Source of the DNA: Pseudomonas putida S13.1.2
GTDB lineage: Bacteria; Pseudomonadota; Gammaproteobacteria; Pseudomonadales; Pseudomonadaceae
Assembly (NCBI RefSeq): GCF_000498395.2
Contig: NZ_CP010979.1
Location: 5,242,501-5,306,500 of the forward strand
Length of the DNA stretch: 64,000 nucleotides
Direction of reading: 5' to 3'
Under the pieces are notes generated by a model. It saw only the letters and a list, made by a program, of their open reading frames with translations. It was not told the DNA's origin and did no database searches. Below, piece by piece: positions 44,611-52,691 of this stretch. Made by a program: the position numbers and the translations under genes. Each line of letters starts with the position of its first letter. The first letter of the stretch is position 1.

Positions 44611-45081
44611 ATGCATAGCGAGCTGGACGCCTACGACCGCCGTATTCTCGAACTGCTGCAAGAGGACGCTTCGCTGTCCAGCGCGCAGATCGCCGAGCGC
44701 GTGGGGCTGTCGCAATCGCCGTGCTGGCGACGTATACAGCGCTTGAAGGAAGAGGGGGTGATTCGCGGGCAGGTAACCTTGCTGGACCGCAAGAAGGTCG
44801 GCCTGAACACGCAGATTTTCGCCGAAGTAAAGCTCAATGCTCACGGGCGCTCCAACTTCACCGAGTTCACCGAGGCGATCCGCGGGTTTCCGGAGGTACT
44901 GGAGTGTTACGTGCTGATGGGGGCGGTGGACTTTCTGCTGCGCATCGTCACGTCGGACATCGAGGCCTACGAGCGGTTCTTCTTCGAAAAGCTGTCGAAC
45001 GTGCCGGGCATTCAGGAAGTGAACTCGATTGTGGCGCTGTCGGAGATCAAGTCCACCACCAGCCTGCCGCTGTCGCGGTGA
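44611..45081 (+). CDS. Lrp/AsnC family transcriptional regulator
   Basis: A 156-residue regulator: N-terminal winged HTH (AYDRRILELLQEDASLSSAQIAERVGLSQSPCWRRI split over 7-42) and C-terminal RAM effector domain (FPEVLECYVLMGAVDFLLRIV). RBS AGGAGG precedes the ATG. The effector is probably an amino acid, by family. It faces the ACT-like gene and likely regulates it and itself. Confidence 0.93.
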   Translation: MHSELDAYDRRILELLQEDASLSSAQIAERVGLSQSPCWRRIQRLKEEGVIRGQVTLLDRKKVGLNTQIFAEVKLNAHGRSNFTEFTEAIRGFPEVLECYVLMGAVDFLLRIVTSDIEAYERFFFEKLSNVPGIQEVNSIVALSEIKSTTSLPLSR

Positions 45082-45131
45082 GGCCATTCGCGGCAAGTCG
45101 GGGCGCCGAACCGCCGCGAAACAGGCGACGC
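45082..45131. repeat. Degenerate REP-like fragment
   Basis: Contains GCGCCGAACCGCCGCGAA, which also occurs at 59616-59632, and CGAAACAGGCGACGCGG, which resembles the edge of the gcvP-side REP. Short and unpaired. Confidence 0.55.
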
Positions 45132-45135
45132 GGTA

Positions 45136-46506
45136 TCAAGCCTTGAGCAGGTGCTTCCAGCCGCGGCTCTGATCCACTGCCCGGGCCTGTTCGATACGTG
45201 CTTCCAGCACTTCATCGCTGATTGGCAGCTCGGCCAGCTCGTGCAACTTCTTCAGGTCGCCATACAGGCGGTCCATCTGCGGCGCTTCCAGCACCTGGCG
45301 GGCGTGGTGCAGCCAGCCCAGCAGTTGCTCGATACGTGGCAGCTGCTCGGCCAGGTCTTCCGGGCGCTGGGTGTACAGCGGCAGCTTCAACGCACGGCCT
45401 TCCTCGCCCAGCAGGTGTGCCAGCCAGCTGGCCAGCTGCGCCTTGCCCTGACGCTCGCCACGGCCTTTGCGCTCCACGGTCCAGGCACGGGCCAGCAGCC
45501 AGCGCGAGGTTTCCAGCGAAAACTGGCCCCAGCGCACGTCTTCCAGTTCTTCGGCGAACTGCTCGGGGGCGGCGCGGCGGATGTCTTCGTCGTCGTTGCC
45601 GGCCTGCACCAGCGGGCGCCAGTCTTCCAGCAGGGCATCGAGGCTGCTGCGCAGGTCACGGGTGCTGGCACGCGGCGCGGCCTGGCCAAGGCTGGCGGTG
45701 AGTGCGCGCAGTTCGCTCAGGCACTCGACCCAGTCCTGCAGCAGGCGCCAGTGGCCGTTGTGGCGGTACTGCTCGGCCAGGCGCTGGCTGCTGCCCAGCA
45801 GTTGCCAGGCCAATGCGGCGTAGGCGTCGTCCAGGGCCATTTCGGCTTCCAGCTCGGTGTGCGGCAGGCCCAGCTCGTAGCTGTCCGGCTCCAGCAGGCG
45901 GTAGCCACGCTCGGCCTTGCTGATGTCGCAGGGCATCAGCGGCAGGCTGGCGGCCAGCTCGGCGGCCAGCTCCAGCAGCGCTTGCGGGTCACCTTCGCGC
46001 AGTTCCAGCTCCAGCTCGCAGATCTCTTCCTTACGCTTGCCGGCAATCACGAAGCCCTGGTCCAGCGCGGCCTCGATCACCACTTTGCTCTTGCCACGGC
46101 CCCAGGCAATTTCGGCGTATTCACGGCTGAAGTCGGTGGTGAACAGCGGCTTGATGGTTTTCTTGTCCAGGCCTGCCAGTTGCTCGGGCCAGCAGGTGGC
46201 GTCCAGTTTCTTCAGGTCGAGCTTGACCTTGTCCAGATTCCATTCGTATTCGTTGCGCTCGGACAAGCCCGCCACGCTGGTGCCGCGGCACTTGAGGGTC
46301 TGGATGACGGCATCGCCATCGCGGCGCAGGCGCAGTGCGACACGGGCGGCGGACAGCTCACGCTCGGGGGTGTCGAAGTACTGGTTGAGCAGTTCACGGG
46401 TCTGCCAGCCGGACTTGTTGCGCTTTTTCAGCAGAGGGTGCTCGCGCAGGGCGGCAAGGGTCTCGCGGCTGGCGCGGAGCTTCAGTTCGGTTTCTTTGTG
46501 CATCAC
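45136..46506 (-). CDS. CYTH-CHAD domain inorganic triphosphatase (YgiF-like)
   Basis: A 456-residue protein. CYTH domain first, with the ETELKL ExExK motif at residues 5-9 and matching basic residues in the barrel; CHAD domain from about residue 220 to the end, rich in conserved histidine/arginine helices. Relatives hydrolyse tripolyphosphate, and CHAD domains target polyphosphate granules. The same window encodes ppk and ppx. A start one residue later is equally possible. It is convergent with the Lrp gene. Confidence 0.88.
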   Translation of the reverse strand: MMHKETELKLRASRETLAALREHPLLKKRNKSGWQTRELLNQYFDTPERELSAARVALRLRRDGDAVIQTLKCRGTSVAGLSERNEYEWNLDKVKLDLKKLDATCWPEQLAGLDKKTIKPLFTTDFSREYAEIAWGRGKSKVVIEAALDQGFVIAGKRKEEICELELELREGDPQALLELAAELAASLPLMPCDISKAERGYRLLEPDSYELGLPHTELEAEMALDDAYAALAWQLLGSSQRLAEQYRHNGHWRLLQDWVECLSELRALTASLGQAAPRASTRDLRSSLDALLEDWRPLVQAGNDDEDIRRAAPEQFAEELEDVRWGQFSLETSRWLLARAWTVERKGRGERQGKAQLASWLAHLLGEEGRALKLPLYTQRPEDLAEQLPRIEQLLGWLHHARQVLEAPQMDRLYGDLKKLHELAELPISDEVLEARIEQARAVDQSRGWKHLLKA

Positions 46507-46585
46507 AGACTCGAAAGAGGGGCGTGGTTGGCGGAGAGTCTACAGCAGTCAGCCGCCAACGGTTTATTCCAGACGGCGGATAGTC

Positions 46586-46600
46586 CTATGATGGGCAACG
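46586..46600 (+). promoter_or_regulatory. Putative -10 region of argE (CTATGATGGGCAACG)
   Basis: TATGAT at 46587-46592, 21 bp before argE. The 15-mer is identical to that before trxA. No strong -35. Confidence 0.42.
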
Positions 46601-46612
46601 CTTCCGAGGAGT

Positions 46613-47761
46613 ATGTGCATGCCGTTGCCGACGCTGAAAGACCAGTTTGCCGCCTTGATCGCCGCGCCTTCGGTCAGTTGCACCCAGCCCGCGCTGGACC
46701 AGTCCAACCGCCAGGTCATCGACCTGCTGGCGGGGTGGCTGGGCGACCTGGGGTTCACATGCGACATCCAGCAGGTCACGCCGGGCAAGTTCAACCTGCT
46801 GGCCAGCCGTGGCAGCGGCCCAGGTGGCCTGGTGCTGGCCGGGCACAGCGACACTGTGCCCTATGACGAACAACTGTGGGCCAGCGACCCGCTGAAACTG
46901 ACCGAGGTCGATGGCCGCTGGGTCGGCCTGGGCAGTTGCGACATGAAGGGCTTTTTTGCCCTGGTCATCGAAGCTGTCATCCCGCTGTTGGAGCACGACT
47001 TCAAGCAGCCACTGCTGATCCTCGCCACCTGCGACGAAGAAAGTTCCATGTCCGGTGCCCGCGCCCTGGCCGAGGCCGGCCAGCCGCTGGGCCGTGCGGC
47101 GGTCATCGGCGAGCCTACCGGGCTGCGGCCGATCCGCATGCACAAGGGCATTCTCATGGACCGCATCGACATCCTCGGGCGCAGCGGCCATTCGTCGGAC
47201 CCAAATCTGGGCCGCAGCGCCATGGAGGCCATGCATGCGGTAATGGGCGAGCTGATGGGCCTGCGCCAGCAATGGCAGCAAACCTATCGCAACCCACAGT
47301 TCACCGTGCCGACGCCGACCATGAACTTTGGCTGCATCCACGGCGGCGACAACCCCAACCGCATCTGCGGCCAGTGCGCGCTTGAATTCGACCTGCGGCC
47401 GCTGCCGGGCATGGATGTAGAGCAACTGCGCGCAGCCATTCGCGAGAAGCTGGTGCCCGTGGCCGAGCGCCATGATGTGCGCATCGACTACGCGCCACTG
47501 TTCCCGGAGGTGCCGCCGTTCGAGCAGGCTGCCGATGCCGAGCTGGTGCAAGTGGCGGAACGCCTGACCGGCCATCGCGCCGAAGCGGTGGCGTTTGGCA
47601 CCGAAGCGCCTTATCTTCAGCAGCTGGGCTGCCAGACCATCGTGCTGGGCCCTGGCGACATCGCCTGTGCCCACCAGCCCGGCGAATACCTTGAAATGTC
47701 ACGAATCGAGCCTACCGTGCGTCTATTGCGTGACCTGATCCGGCACTATTGCCTGCACTAA
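46613..47761 (+). CDS. argE: Acetylornithine deacetylase ArgE
   Basis: Zinc M20 amidohydrolase releasing ornithine from N-acetylornithine. 382 residues. Metal-site motifs: GHSDTVP (H78), GLGSCDMKGF (D110) and the catalytic/bridging pair DEES at 141-144. GGAG is just upstream. A start two codons later (MPLPTL) is also possible. argA follows after 124 bp, so the linear arginine route is grouped here. Confidence 0.93.
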   Translation: MCMPLPTLKDQFAALIAAPSVSCTQPALDQSNRQVIDLLAGWLGDLGFTCDIQQVTPGKFNLLASRGSGPGGLVLAGHSDTVPYDEQLWASDPLKLTEVDGRWVGLGSCDMKGFFALVIEAVIPLLEHDFKQPLLILATCDEESSMSGARALAEAGQPLGRAAVIGEPTGLRPIRMHKGILMDRIDILGRSGHSSDPNLGRSAMEAMHAVMGELMGLRQQWQQTYRNPQFTVPTPTMNFGCIHGGDNPNRICGQCALEFDLRPLPGMDVEQLRAAIREKLVPVAERHDVRIDYAPLFPEVPPFEQAADAELVQVAERLTGHRAEAVAFGTEAPYLQQLGCQTIVLGPGDIACAHQPGEYLEMSRIEPTVRLLRDLIRHYCLH

Positions 47762-47885
47762 ACGTCAATCGAATTGATTCGTTCCTGCCTAGAGGAGACC
47801 GCGCGTGACCGCAAGCCTGTTCCGACGATGATCTTGAACGCCCCTTGTATCGCCGTTCTCCGTCCACTTATCCACAGGCCCTGTC

Positions 47886-49184
47886 ATGCCCGACTACGTC
47901 AACTGGCTGCGTCATGCCTCCCCGTACATCAATGCCCATCGCGACTGCACCTTCGTGGTCATGCTCCCTGGCGATGGGGTGGAACACCCTAATTTCGGCA
48001 ACATCGTCCACGACCTGGTGCTGCTGCACAGCCTTGGCGTGCGCCTGGTACTGGTGCATGGCTCGCGCCCGCAGATCGAAAGCCGATTGGCCGATCGGGG
48101 GCTGACCCCGCACTACCACCATGGCCTGCGTATCACCGATGCCGCCACCCTGGACTGCGTGATCGATGCCGTTGGCGCCCTGCGCCTGGCCATCGAGGCG
48201 CGCCTGTCGATGGACATCGCCGCTTCGCCGATGCAGGGCTCGCGCCTGCGCGTGGCGTCCGGCAACCTGGTCACCGCGCGGCCGATCGGCGTGCTTGAAG
48301 GGGTGGACTACCACCACACCGGTGAAGTGCGCCGGGTCGACCGCAAGGGCATCAGCCGCCTGCTCGACGAGCGCTCCATCGTGCTGCTGTCGCCGTTGGG
48401 CTACTCGCCTACCGGCGAAATCTTCAACCTGGCCTGCGAAGACGTGGCCACCCGTGCCGCCATCGAGCTGGGCGCCGACAAGTTGCTGCTGTTCGGCGCC
48501 GAGCCGGGCCTGCTGGACGCCGACGGCAAGCTGGTGCGGGAACTGCGCCCGCAGCAGGTTGCCCCGCACCTGCAGCGCCTGGGCAGCGACTACCAGGGCG
48601 AGCTGCTGGATGCCGCCGCCGAGGCCTGCAAGGGCGGCGTGGCACGCAGCCACATTGTCAGTTATGCCGAGGACGGCGCGCTGCTCACCGAGCTGTTCAC
48701 CCGTGGCGGTGGCGGTACGCTGGTGTCGCAGGAGCAGTTCGAAGTGGTGCGTGAGGCGACCATCGAGGATGTGGGCGGCTTGCTGGAGCTGATCAGCCCG
48801 TTGGAAGAGCAGGGCATCCTGGTGCGCCGCTCGCGTGAAGTGCTGGAGCGCGAGATCGAGCAGTTCAGCGTGGTCGAGCGCGAGGGCATGATCATCGCCT
48901 GTGCGGCGCTGTACCCGATTGCCGACTCCGAAGCAGGGGAGCTGGCGTGCCTGGCGGTGAACCCGGAATACCGCCACGGCGGGCGCGGGGATGAATTGCT
49001 GGAGCGCATCGAGAGCCGGGCGCGGCAGATGGGGTTGAATACCCTGTTCGTGCTGACGACGCGTACTGCGCACTGGTTCCGCGAGCGCGGTTTTGCACCC
49101 AGCGGCGTGGAGCGCCTTCCGTCGGCGCGGGCCTCGCTGTACAACTACCAGCGCAACTCCAAGATTTTCGAGAAGCCCCTGTAA
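47886..49184 (+). CDS. argA: N-acetylglutamate synthase ArgA
   Basis: First enzyme of arginine synthesis. 432 residues: N-terminal amino-acid-kinase fold (VVMLPGDGVEHPNFGNIV, LVLVHGSRPQIESRL) and C-terminal GNAT domain (LACLAVNPEYRHGGRGDELLERIESRA, the acetyl-CoA loop). Arginine feedback inhibition is usual. Ends in front of a REP pair. Confidence 0.94.
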   Translation: MPDYVNWLRHASPYINAHRDCTFVVMLPGDGVEHPNFGNIVHDLVLLHSLGVRLVLVHGSRPQIESRLADRGLTPHYHHGLRITDAATLDCVIDAVGALRLAIEARLSMDIAASPMQGSRLRVASGNLVTARPIGVLEGVDYHHTGEVRRVDRKGISRLLDERSIVLLSPLGYSPTGEIFNLACEDVATRAAIELGADKLLLFGAEPGLLDADGKLVRELRPQQVAPHLQRLGSDYQGELLDAAAEACKGGVARSHIVSYAEDGALLTELFTRGGGGTLVSQEQFEVVREATIEDVGGLLELISPLEEQGILVRRSREVLEREIEQFSVVEREGMIIACAALYPIADSEAGELACLAVNPEYRHGGRGDELLERIESRARQMGLNTLFVLTTRTAHWFRERGFAPSGVERLPSARASLYNYQRNSKIFEKPL

Positions 49185-49185
49185 A

Positions 49186-49288
49186 CCTGTGCCGGCCTCT
49201 TCGCGGGTAAACCCGCTCCCACAAGGACCTCGCAGGTTCTGAATGCTGTGCAATACCTGTGGGAGCGGGTTTACCCGCGAAGCAAGCG
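49186..49288. repeat. Inverted REP pair downstream of argA
   Basis: CGCGGGTAAACCCGCTCCCA on the left, TGGGAGCGGGTTTACCCGCG on the right. Lies in the convergent gap with the GS-like gene. Confidence 0.92.
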
Positions 49289-49303
49289 GCGCGGTCCGGA
49301 ATG

Positions 49304-49335
49304 AAAAACGCCGCCCTTGTGGGCGGCGTTTTTTT
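49304..49335. terminator. Bidirectional intrinsic terminator between argA and the GS-like gene
   Basis: CGCCGCCC, TTGT, GGCGGGCG-type 8-bp stem (CGCCGCCC/GGGCGGCG) with AAAAA before and TTTTTTT after. It works for both convergent transcripts; it overlaps the final codon of the minus-strand gene. Confidence 0.9.
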
Positions 49336-50710
49336 ACACGGTGTGCAGGTACCAGTTGTACTCGAGGTCGGAGATCGAGTGCTCGAACTCCTCCAGCTCG
49401 CTTTCCTTGCACGCGACGAAGATGTCGATGTACTTCGGATCGATGTACTTGTTGAGGATCTCGCTGTCGTCCAGCTCGCGCAGGGCATCGCGCAGGTTGT
49501 TCGGCAGGCTCTGCTCCAGCTGCTCGTACGAGTTGCCTTCGATCGGCTTGCCCGGTTCGATCTTGTTGGTCAGGCCGTGGTGCACGCCGGCCAGCACGGC
49601 CGCCATCATCAGGTACGGGTTGGCATCGGCGCCGGCTACCCGGTGCTCGAGGCGCACGGCATCTGCCGAGCCTGTTGGCACACGCAGCGCTACGGTGCGG
49701 TTGTCCAGGCCCCAGCTTGGCGCGTTCGGTACATAGAACTGCGCGCCAAAGCGGCGGTACGAGTTGACGTTCGGGCAAAGGAACGCCATGGACGCGGGCA
49801 GGGTCTCGAGCACACCGCCGACAGCGTGACGTAGCGCGGCGTTCTGCTCGGGATCCTCGCTGGTGAAGATGTTGTTGCCATCTTTGTCCAGCACGGAAAT
49901 GTGTACATGCAGGCCGTTGCCTGCCTGGCCCGGGTAGGGCTTGGCCATGAAGGTGGTGTCCATTTCATGGTCGTAGGCAATGTTCTTGATCAACCGCTTG
50001 AGCAGTACCGCGTAGTCACAGGCCTTGAGCGCGTCAGGGACGTGGTGCAGGTTGACTTCGAACTGCGCCGGGGCGCTTTCCTTGACGATGGCGTCGGCCG
50101 GGATGCCTTGTTCTTTCGCGCCTTCGAGGATGTCCTGCAGGCAGTCGGCATATTCGTCGAGGTCGTCGATCAGGTACACCTGGGTCGACTGCGGGCGTTT
50201 GCCCGAAATGGGCGAGCGCGGCGGCTGCGGGCGGCCGTTCACGTTCTCCTGGTCGATCAGGTAGAACTCCAGCTCGAATGCAGCGCAAATGGTAAGGCCC
50301 AGCTCGTCGAACTTGCTCACCACCTGACGGAGCACTTCACGAGGGTCGGCGAAGAACGGCTCGCCTTCGATCTCGTGCATGGTCATCAGCAGTTGGGCAG
50401 TGGGACGCTTTTGCCACGGCTCATTACAGAGCGTGTCGGGGATCGGGTAGCAGATGCGGTCAGCATCGCCGATGTCCAGGCCAAGCCCGGTGCTTTCGAC
50501 GGTGGAACCGTTGATGTCCAGGGCGAAGAGGGAGGCCGGCAGGTTGATGCCTTTCTCGTAAACCTTGTGGAGGCTGGTGCGCTCAATGCGCTTGCCGCGC
50601 ACCACACCATTCATATCTGCAATCAGAAGGTCAACGTAGAGAACCTCAGGATGTTCCTTAAGGAACGCGTTCGCTTCGTTAAGCTGAACGGCACGCGGGG
50701 GTACCGACAT
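49334..50710 (-). CDS. spuB: Glutamine-synthetase-like gamma-glutamylpolyamine synthetase (SpuB type)
   Basis: A 458-residue GS-fold ligase that attaches glutamate to a polyamine with ATP, in the spu pathway. GS motifs: the N-terminal VDLLIADMNGVVRGKRI, ELEFYLIDQ metal residues, HVHISVLDKDG (with NGLHVH), and NRTVALRVP/RLEHRVAGADANPY for nucleotide and ammonia/amine sites. It lacks the Tyr adenylylation site of GlnA. It is divergent from the second GS-like gene. Substrate specificity is inferred from context. Confidence 0.88.
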   Translation of the reverse strand: MSVPPRAVQLNEANAFLKEHPEVLYVDLLIADMNGVVRGKRIERTSLHKVYEKGINLPASLFALDINGSTVESTGLGLDIGDADRICYPIPDTLCNEPWQKRPTAQLLMTMHEIEGEPFFADPREVLRQVVSKFDELGLTICAAFELEFYLIDQENVNGRPQPPRSPISGKRPQSTQVYLIDDLDEYADCLQDILEGAKEQGIPADAIVKESAPAQFEVNLHHVPDALKACDYAVLLKRLIKNIAYDHEMDTTFMAKPYPGQAGNGLHVHISVLDKDGNNIFTSEDPEQNAALRHAVGGVLETLPASMAFLCPNVNSYRRFGAQFYVPNAPSWGLDNRTVALRVPTGSADAVRLEHRVAGADANPYLMMAAVLAGVHHGLTNKIEPGKPIEGNSYEQLEQSLPNNLRDALRELDDSEILNKYIDPKYIDIFVACKESELEEFEHSISDLEYNWYLHTV

Positions 50711-51284
50711 GATGCAACACCTTTGTTGTTAAAAATATCAATCAAGGGGGGCTTGCAGGACCAGTCAATCGAAAAGCCATACTGATGTCAAGCCAACCCC
50801 ATGATGCCCTGAAATGGCACATCTACGGCAGATTTGCTGCAAATCGGGGCGTGCCATTATCCGCTATTTCACCTGCGAAGGGCTATCTCAAGCGTGCCGT
50901 CTTTTATTTTTTACGCGGGTGTTGTGTAAAAAAATGAACAAGGCTAAGCTCGGTCACAACCCAGAACACAATAATACGAGGGTCACATGGTCCGCTTGCC
51001 GCGACCTGAAAGCACTGCCTGCGCAGTGCCAACGGGTACCTCTGTCGTTTTTGCAAGCTTCGTCAATGGCGTGGTCGCCCTGGCCGCAATAATTGACGTT
51101 TGGCGTATCCGGGCCCGCCCTCGTAGCGGCTTGCCGCCCTTCGCTTCGTCTTCCTGCCCTTCCAACTCATTATGGACACACTTGTTTTCAGTGTATCCAC
51201 TGCGGCGCTGCGCGGGGGTTTTTGCTTTAGCAATCTACTCCATCCAGAATCAATGCGCGGCCCACCTTACCTCCTGAGGTATTT
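50711..51284. promoter_or_regulatory. 574-bp divergent region between two GS-like genes
   Basis: It holds no gene I can support. It has a nested inverted repeat at 50815-50856 and, near 51180, a weak CAGTG/CACTG stem with a short T-run. Promoters for both operons must be here, but I could not place them. Two short frames (50983-51165 minus and 50987-51277 plus) look like chance. Confidence 0.5.
50815..50856. promoter_or_regulatory. Nested palindrome, possible operator for the spu genes
   Basis: TGGCAC, then GATTTGC-T-GCAAATC, then GTGCCA: a 7-bp palindrome inside a pair of 6-bp arms. It is 105 bp upstream of the minus-strand GS gene. TGGCAC suggests sigma-54, but the TTGC spacing is wrong, so I do not call a promoter. 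Confidence 0.5.
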
Positions 51285-52643
51285 ATGAGTAACAACCTCG
51301 ACCAGCTCACCGATTGGTTGAAAGAGCACAAGATCACCGAAGTCGAATGCATGATCAGTGACCTGACTGGCATCACGCGCGGCAAGATTTCGCCCACCAA
51401 CAAATTCATCGCCGAAAAAGGCATGCGTCTGCCCGAGAGCGTGCTGCTGCAGACCGTGACCGGCGACTACGTCGACGACGACATCTATTACGAACTGCTC
51501 GACCCGGCCGACATCGACATGATCTGCCGCCCCGACGAGAACGCCGTGTTCCTTGTACCGTGGGCCATCGAGCCGACTGCGCAGGTGATCCACGACACCT
51601 ACGACAAGAAGGGCAACCCGGTCGAACTGTCGCCGCGCAACGTGTTGAAGAAAGTCCTCAAGCTCTACGCCGACAAGGGCTGGCAGCCGATTGTCGCGCC
51701 CGAGATGGAGTTTTACCTGACCAAGCGCAGCGAAGACCCGGACTTCCCGCTGCAGCCGCCGGTAGGCCGTTCGGGCCGCCCGGAAACCGGCCGCCAGTCG
51801 TTCTCGATCGAAGCCGCCAACGAATTCGACCCGCTGTTCGAAGACGTCTACGACTGGTGCGAACTGCAGCAGCTGGACCTGGACACGCTGATTCACGAAG
51901 ACGGCACGGCGCAGATGGAAATCAACTTCCGTCACGGCAACGCCCTGCACCTGGCCGACCAGATCCTGGTGTTCAAGCGCACCATGCGCGAGGCCGCGCT
52001 CAAGCACAACGTGGCCGCCACCTTCATGGCCAAGCCGATGACCGGCGAGCCTGGCAGTGCCATGCACCTGCACCAGAGTGTGGTCGACCTGGCCACCGGC
52101 AAGAACATCTTCAGCAATGAAGACGGCAGCATGAGCGAGCTGTTCCTCAACCACATTGGTGGCCTGCAGAAGTTCATCCCCGAGGCGCTGCCGCTGTTCG
52201 CCCCGAACGTCAACTCGTTCCGCCGCTTCCTGCCCGACACGTCGGCGCCGGTGAACGTGGAATGGGGCGAAGAAAACCGCACCGTCGGCCTGCGCGTACC
52301 GGATGCCGGCCCGCAAAGCCGTCGGGTCGAGAACCGCCTGCCGGGTGCTGACGCCAACCCTTACCTGGCCATTGCCGCCAGCCTGCTGTGTGGCTACATC
52401 GGCATGGTCGAAGGCATCGAGGCCAGCGCGCCGGTGCAGGGCCGTGGCTACGAACGCCGCAACCTGCGCCTGCCGCTGACCATCGAAGATGCCCTGGAAC
52501 GCATGGAAAACAGCCGTGCGCTGGTGCAGTACCTGGGCAAGAAGTTCATCACCGGCTACGTCGCCACCAAGCGCGCCGAGCACGAAAACTTCAAGCGTGT
52601 CATCAGTTCCTGGGAGCGAGAGTTCCTGCTGTTCGCTGTCTGA
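51285..52643 (+). CDS. spuI: Glutamine-synthetase-like gamma-glutamylpolyamine synthetase (SpuI/PuuA type)
   Basis: A 452-residue GS-fold enzyme, closest in context to PuuA/SpuI, which makes gamma-glutamylputrescine. Motifs: ECMISDLTGITRGKI, APEMEFYLTK, GSAMHLHQSVVDLATGKN, NRTVGLRVPDAGPQSRRVENRLPGADANPY. CTCCTGAGG upstream of the ATG is a usable RBS. It begins the plus-strand run with the aminotransferase 48 bp downstream. It is related to but clearly distinct from the divergent paralogue. Confidence 0.9.
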   Translation: MSNNLDQLTDWLKEHKITEVECMISDLTGITRGKISPTNKFIAEKGMRLPESVLLQTVTGDYVDDDIYYELLDPADIDMICRPDENAVFLVPWAIEPTAQVIHDTYDKKGNPVELSPRNVLKKVLKLYADKGWQPIVAPEMEFYLTKRSEDPDFPLQPPVGRSGRPETGRQSFSIEAANEFDPLFEDVYDWCELQQLDLDTLIHEDGTAQMEINFRHGNALHLADQILVFKRTMREAALKHNVAATFMAKPMTGEPGSAMHLHQSVVDLATGKNIFSNEDGSMSELFLNHIGGLQKFIPEALPLFAPNVNSFRRFLPDTSAPVNVEWGEENRTVGLRVPDAGPQSRRVENRLPGADANPYLAIAASLLCGYIGMVEGIEASAPVQGRGYERRNLRLPLTIEDALERMENSRALVQYLGKKFITGYVATKRAEHENFKRVISSWEREFLLFAV

Positions 52644-52691
52644 TAAACCCTGGGGCCGCTGGAGCGCGGCTGTCGAACAACGGAGAAGCAC

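Noticed and set aside
50815..50838. Sigma-54 promoter from TGGCAC and TTGCT
   Set aside because: The two parts are too far apart for the -24/-12 spacing on the plus strand, and the minus-strand alternative is also three bases off.
50987..51277. 96-residue plus frame in the spu divergent region
   Set aside because: No motif, no RBS, atypical Ser/Ala/Cys composition and overlaps the likely promoter region.
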